64,000 bases of DNA from Mercurialis annua. Taxonomy: Eukaryota; Streptophyta; Magnoliopsida; Malpighiales; Euphorbiaceae. Position numbers and translations under genes: made by a program. The DNA lies in contig NC_065574.1 of the NCBI RefSeq assembly GCF_937616625.2, forward strand, positions 53,782,052 to 53,846,051, given 5' to 3'. This document shows, one piece after another, positions 60,311 to 64,000 of the stretch. The notes below the pieces were generated by a model, which did no database searches, was not told where the DNA came from, and saw only the letters and a list, made by a program, of their open reading frames with translations. Position 1 is the stretch's first letter, and every line of letters starts with the position of its first letter.

Positions 60311-60678
60311 TTTCAAAAAAGTCGGTGGATTTCTGAGTTGGAATGAATTGAAACCCTAGAGAACTAACGTTGGATAACAGAAGTTTAAGGGAAATGCAGA
60401 GAGATTTGCAAATAAAAACAAGAATCAGACCGGAGAAAAAATATAGGGAAACTAGAAATTTAAATAAAAGTTTGAGAGCTTTTTGGGGTTTGGAAGAGGA
60501 AAATAGAGAGCTTTTTCTAATTTGAAAAATCTGTCTCACTCTGGTTTACTTCGCCCGGGGCCCAAGAAATTAGTCTTAAGTGCAACTCTATCATTTTCTT
60601 TTTTTCTTTTTGAAACAAAAAGAATAATTGTTTCATTTCAATTTCCATGGATAAAAATATGCCTAATTATTTAAAAAA
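60311..60678. other. 5' flank of the coiled-coil gene
   Basis: It is C/T-rich on the gene strand, as expected for a plant 5' UTR and core promoter. No other feature is recognised. Confidence 0.4.
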
Positions 60679-61076
60679 GGCATAAGGTATAAAAAAGCCC
60701 TCGAATTTTTCTCAAAAGTACATATCAGCCCTTTTACTTTATCTAGGCACAATTAAACCCTCGTGTTTTTAAAATTGAACAATTAAATCCTTATTATTTT
60801 TAAAATCGAACAAATAAACCCTTTTAGTTTACTTTTGGGACACTTACCCCCTCAAAATTTTGGTAAATATTTTAAATATTAAAATTATTTTTGAACTTTT
60901 TTCCTATATGATTATGAGAGACATGTCAGCCATTAACGAGTGTTTCTAATGATGTTGGATGAAAGGGGTTATTTGTTCTATTTGAAAACAAAGAGGGCTT
61001 AATTATACCCAAAAAAAGTAAAAGGACTGATTTGTACTTTTGTGAAAACTACGAGGGTTTTTTTGTACCTTTTGCC
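60679..61076. mobile_element. Mutator-type MITE near the coiled-coil gene promoter
   Basis: The 398-bp element has inverted ends of about 75 bp (left GGCATAAGGTATAAAAAAGC; right, reverse-complemented, GGCAAAAGGTACAAAAAAAC) and a 9-bp duplication TTTAAAAAA (60670-60678 and 61077-61085). It is non-coding and starts about 370 bp upstream of the gene's ATG. Confidence 0.87.
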
Positions 61077-61085
61077 TTTAAAAAA

Positions 61086-62751
61086 CACCTAGTTCGAAAC
61101 TTTTTTGTATTTATACCGCAAACTAAAAAAAAGTTCATTTGCGTCATGGATTTTCATGTTTCGCTTTTATATCAAATTTTTAAATTTTAATAATTTAATT
61201 AATTTAAGGATGAAATCATTAAAAACAACTAAATAGAAAGATTATATGTTACTTTTTTATTTAAAAAATACAAATAAATCCTTCAACCTTAACGTTCAAA
61301 AATCACTAATAATAATAATTTTTTAATCTAAATTATTATATTTTCCAGCTATATAGCTGAAGAAGAACAAATTTGGTTCTTCTCCGGCCGAGGGAAGAAC
61401 AAATCCGACGAATCAATTCTTCAAGGAAGAACGATCAGTTTTCGGGAGTAAATTTTTTTTAACGAAAATATTTTTATTTCTTATTTGTAAGTCGACTTTG
61501 TTTTCTATACAAATCATTTGTTTTATGTTTTTTTAGATTTTAAAAATTATTGAATAAATTAAATAAAAGATTTTATCGTTTGTTGAATTTTTTTTTTGAA
61601 GAAGGTTTCTTATACTATTAATAACATTAACGTTTAACTATAATATAAGATAAAAATAAAGGATTATTTTAATTTTTTTAAATGAAAAGAGGTCAATTTA
61701 ACTCTCTGGAATAGAGGCAAAACATGAAAACCCAAAAAAGAACACAATTGAACTTTTTTCTAAATTAGGGTGTAATTGAAAAAAGTTTCAATTTGGGTGG
61801 TTTTTAAATAATTACACCATGAATATATGACTACAACATAATGTGTCACATAATACAACTTTACAAATTTAGATCTAAAAAATAGTGTAGTTAAATAAGC
61901 AAAATTTACAAATCCAAACAATTACGATAGGAGAATTCAATTTGGATTAAGATTTCTCAAGTTCATTTTAATTTGAGGAGGTCAAGTTCACAATCTACAT
62001 CATTCATTATAAAATAAATGGTATATAGTATTTAGTTAAAATTATGCTTTTTTTATCTAAATCGTTCATTTTGTAATAAATGATGTACATTCATCCAACT
62101 TGATCCCTCAAGTTGAAATGAATTTGAGAAAATTTCAATCAGATCCTAGATTTATGACGAGAGTACTCCAAATTGTAAAACTTAAATTTGTAAATAAGCT
62201 CTTCAAGCGAAATCGCAAGAAATTTCAAGTTTCGTATCTTGTAAAAGTCACCATTCGAAGATGGTAAATCCATATGGGGTAGACAAAACCCATTTAAAGG
62301 GCAGATAAACTAAACAGTATAAAAAGAAACCAATAGCATATACAAAGTCATCTATTTAGTGCAAATATTGAAAAATTAGAAAAATTTGAAAGTTAAGGAG
62401 GTGAATTTAGCCAAAAAATGACCAAAACCAGCTCCTAAAGAAACGAGGCTGGAATTTAAGAAGAAAACGAGAGTTTAGGATGATTTTGGGTTGAGTTCAA
62501 TATTTCCTATTAAACGAATCGCAACTGTAACGTTTGTGGTTAGAGTGTAACCAAGTCGAGTCGATGTATCAAATTCGAACTCGACTCAACTCTAAAATTT
62601 GAAGCTCAGATTTAATTTGAACACAATAAAATTTTATTTTAAAAGTTCAATCTCAAATTTGATGAAATAGTTGAGATCCGAACTCGGCTTGGCCGTAATT
62701 TTATTTTAAAAAATTATAAGTATTAATTTTTTTTTCACGTATCAAAAGAAA
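61086..62751. other. A+T-rich region, no gene recognised
   Basis: There is no supported ORF. 61690-61815 contains phrases related to the MITE at 55596-56046 (GTGTAATTGAAAAAAGTTT) and is probably an eroded copy. Confidence 0.4.
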
Positions 62752-62980
62752 TAAAGAAAAGGGTCAAATAAGCCCATAACGTTTAGCCTATGGGTCAAGT
62801 AAACCCTCAACGTTCAAAAAAGTGTAACGAGAACCCTAACTTTTTTAAATCGCATCATCTAAGTCCTCCTTGGAGGTCCTCATAGATACGATTTAATAAA
62901 CGTTACGGTCCTCGCTGACCTCTAAGAAGGGGTTTGATTATAATTTAAAAACATTAGGGGCTTATTTGACCTTTATTCCA
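62752..62980. mobile_element. Probable MITE
   Basis: The inverted ends share GGTCAAATAAGCCC (left at 62762; right ends …GGGGCTTATTTGACCTTTATTCC). AAAGAAAT occurs on both sides, but the duplication is not clean and the exact left border is uncertain. Confidence 0.55.
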
Positions 62981-63160
62981 AAGAAATGAACATAAAGAAA
63001 AACCACTCGCATAGAAGATAAACTTCTAAAACACTTCAAAACCAACCAAGTGAGTGATTAACAGGAGAATTCCCCATTGAAACAACTTGATATGTGATTG
63101 CCTTGAGGCGGTCATGGTTCATAAATCAGCTATTCTGTAAAAATTATACTAATTTTTTTG

Positions 63161-63451
63161 GCTTAATACATCATTTGACCCCTAAACTATACCATTTTAT
63201 TCTCTGCGACCTCTAAACTAATTTCGTATTCTTTTTGACCTCTTAACTCTTTTTTTTGTTCTATTTAACCCCTCATTCGGAATGTGCACACCACGCGCGA
63301 TGACGTGGATAAAATTGCTGACATGGCTTTGCTGACATGGGGTTAAATAGAATAAAAAAAGTAGTTAAGAGGTCCAATGGAACACTAAAATAGTTTAGAG
63401 GTCATAGGAAATAAAAAGGTAAGGTTAGAGGTCAAAAAATATATTAAGTCT
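63161..63451. mobile_element. Probable MITE
   Basis: The left end GGCTTAATACATCATTTGAC mirrors the right end, which reverse-complements to GACTTAATATATTTTTTGAC. Paired GAGGTC/GACCTC and TTCTATTTAACCCC/GGGGTTAAATAGAA arms lie inside. No convincing target duplication was found. Confidence 0.6.
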
Positions 63452-64000
63452 AAATATTTTTTTTTAATCTAAAATAAAAAATGATGTACTTTACATATTA
63501 TTTGAAAAAAATCATTTAAGGCTTTAAAAGTCATGAAATTTAGCGTGTTTTCCAATTTTAACACAAATTTTAAAAATTCAGAATTGATTTGAAAAGTTTG
63601 AAATTGCAAAAAATTAAAAGCTGGTGTATTAAAATTTTTATAATTGGAAATTCGTGAAATACACTAAAAATTATAATTTTTTAAAAAAATCAGTCTTTTT
63701 TTAATATTATCACAGTATAGTAAATTTATATATTTTATAATATCGTTAAAAAGACAAAACTTCTTTTATCATTATTGAAATGTAAACAAATATATACATG
63801 TACAAGAAGTTATATTATTTAATTATTTGACTAAATTTCAATATTTTTTTATTTTTCTAGAAGATTAAATGGATAAAAGTTAAATAATTGTATTTTTGAG
63901 AAGGTTAATGGGTAAAAATTAAAAGTTTGAAGGTGCAATAGGAAAATAAAATAAGTTCAGGGGTCAAATAGAACAAAATAGTGTAGTTCGGGGGTTCAAT
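63452..64000. other. A+T-rich window end with a partial repeat
   Basis: No gene is seen. The last roughly 60 bp (AGGGGTCAAATAGAACAAAA) resemble the inner arm of the preceding MITE and probably start another element cut by the window edge. Confidence 0.35.

Noticed and set aside
63161..63451. Clean target duplication for the MITE here
   Set aside because: The flanks (AATTTTTTT and TAAATATTT) match only loosely in A+T-rich DNA, so I did not assign a superfamily.

Overview
This is nuclear DNA of a flowering plant, almost certainly a eudicot. It is A+T-rich, the genes have many short GT-AG introns, and the recognisable proteins are plant-specific or plant-type. I could not place the species. All splice joins given here were made by reading frame and splice-site consensus, without transcripts. 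Host genes, left to right: the 5' end of a putative membrane-anchored methyltransferase-like gene (1-290, minus); a CorA-like Mg2+ transporter family gene (9175-12651, minus, 573 aa); a GBF-interacting-protein-1-like gene with an N-terminal UBA-like domain (14037-21135, minus, 869 aa); a class II CPD photolyase gene, PHR1/UVR2 type (26134-29757, plus, 491 aa if correctly spliced); a Sec1/Munc18 gene of the KEULE/SEC1A group (30355-40289, minus, 661 aa in 21 exons), convergent with the photolyase; and an unrecognised coiled-coil protein gene (59239-60310, minus, 329 aa) whose decayed relative lies at 22824-23576. These housekeeping genes (DNA repair, membrane fusion, ion transport, RNA/transcription-related) share no pathway; they are simply neighbours. 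The rest is an unusually readable transposon landscape. At 522-8365 lies an apparently intact Mutator-like element (MULE) with a perfect 9-bp target duplication, an uninterrupted three-exon transposase (792 aa, all catalytic residues visible), a 185-aa unknown ORF, a seven-exon plant mobile domain (PMD) gene (816 aa) and termini built of chained perfect hairpins. From 40.5 kb on the window is mostly mobile DNA: a Pack-MULE-like element (41133-43662) carrying one host-type exon with both splice sites; a non-autonomous LTR retrotransposon (44641-50962) with two 2418-bp LTRs that differ at only two sites that I could find; a 5'-truncated CACTA element (51409 to about 54090); a solo LTR (56072-57724); and many MITEs. 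At least five small elements besides the two larger ones are flanked by 9-bp duplications of Mutator type. A 568-bp hAT-type MITE (27174-27741) with an 8-bp duplication sits exactly on the exon 2/intron 2 junction of the photolyase gene and separates the exon from its original splice donor. This is the most consequential single event for host biology in the window. The strongest candidates for something new are the PMD-carrying MULE with its extra ORF and hairpin-chain termini, the photolyase splice-site insertion, and the ten-fold palindrome array inside the LTRs.
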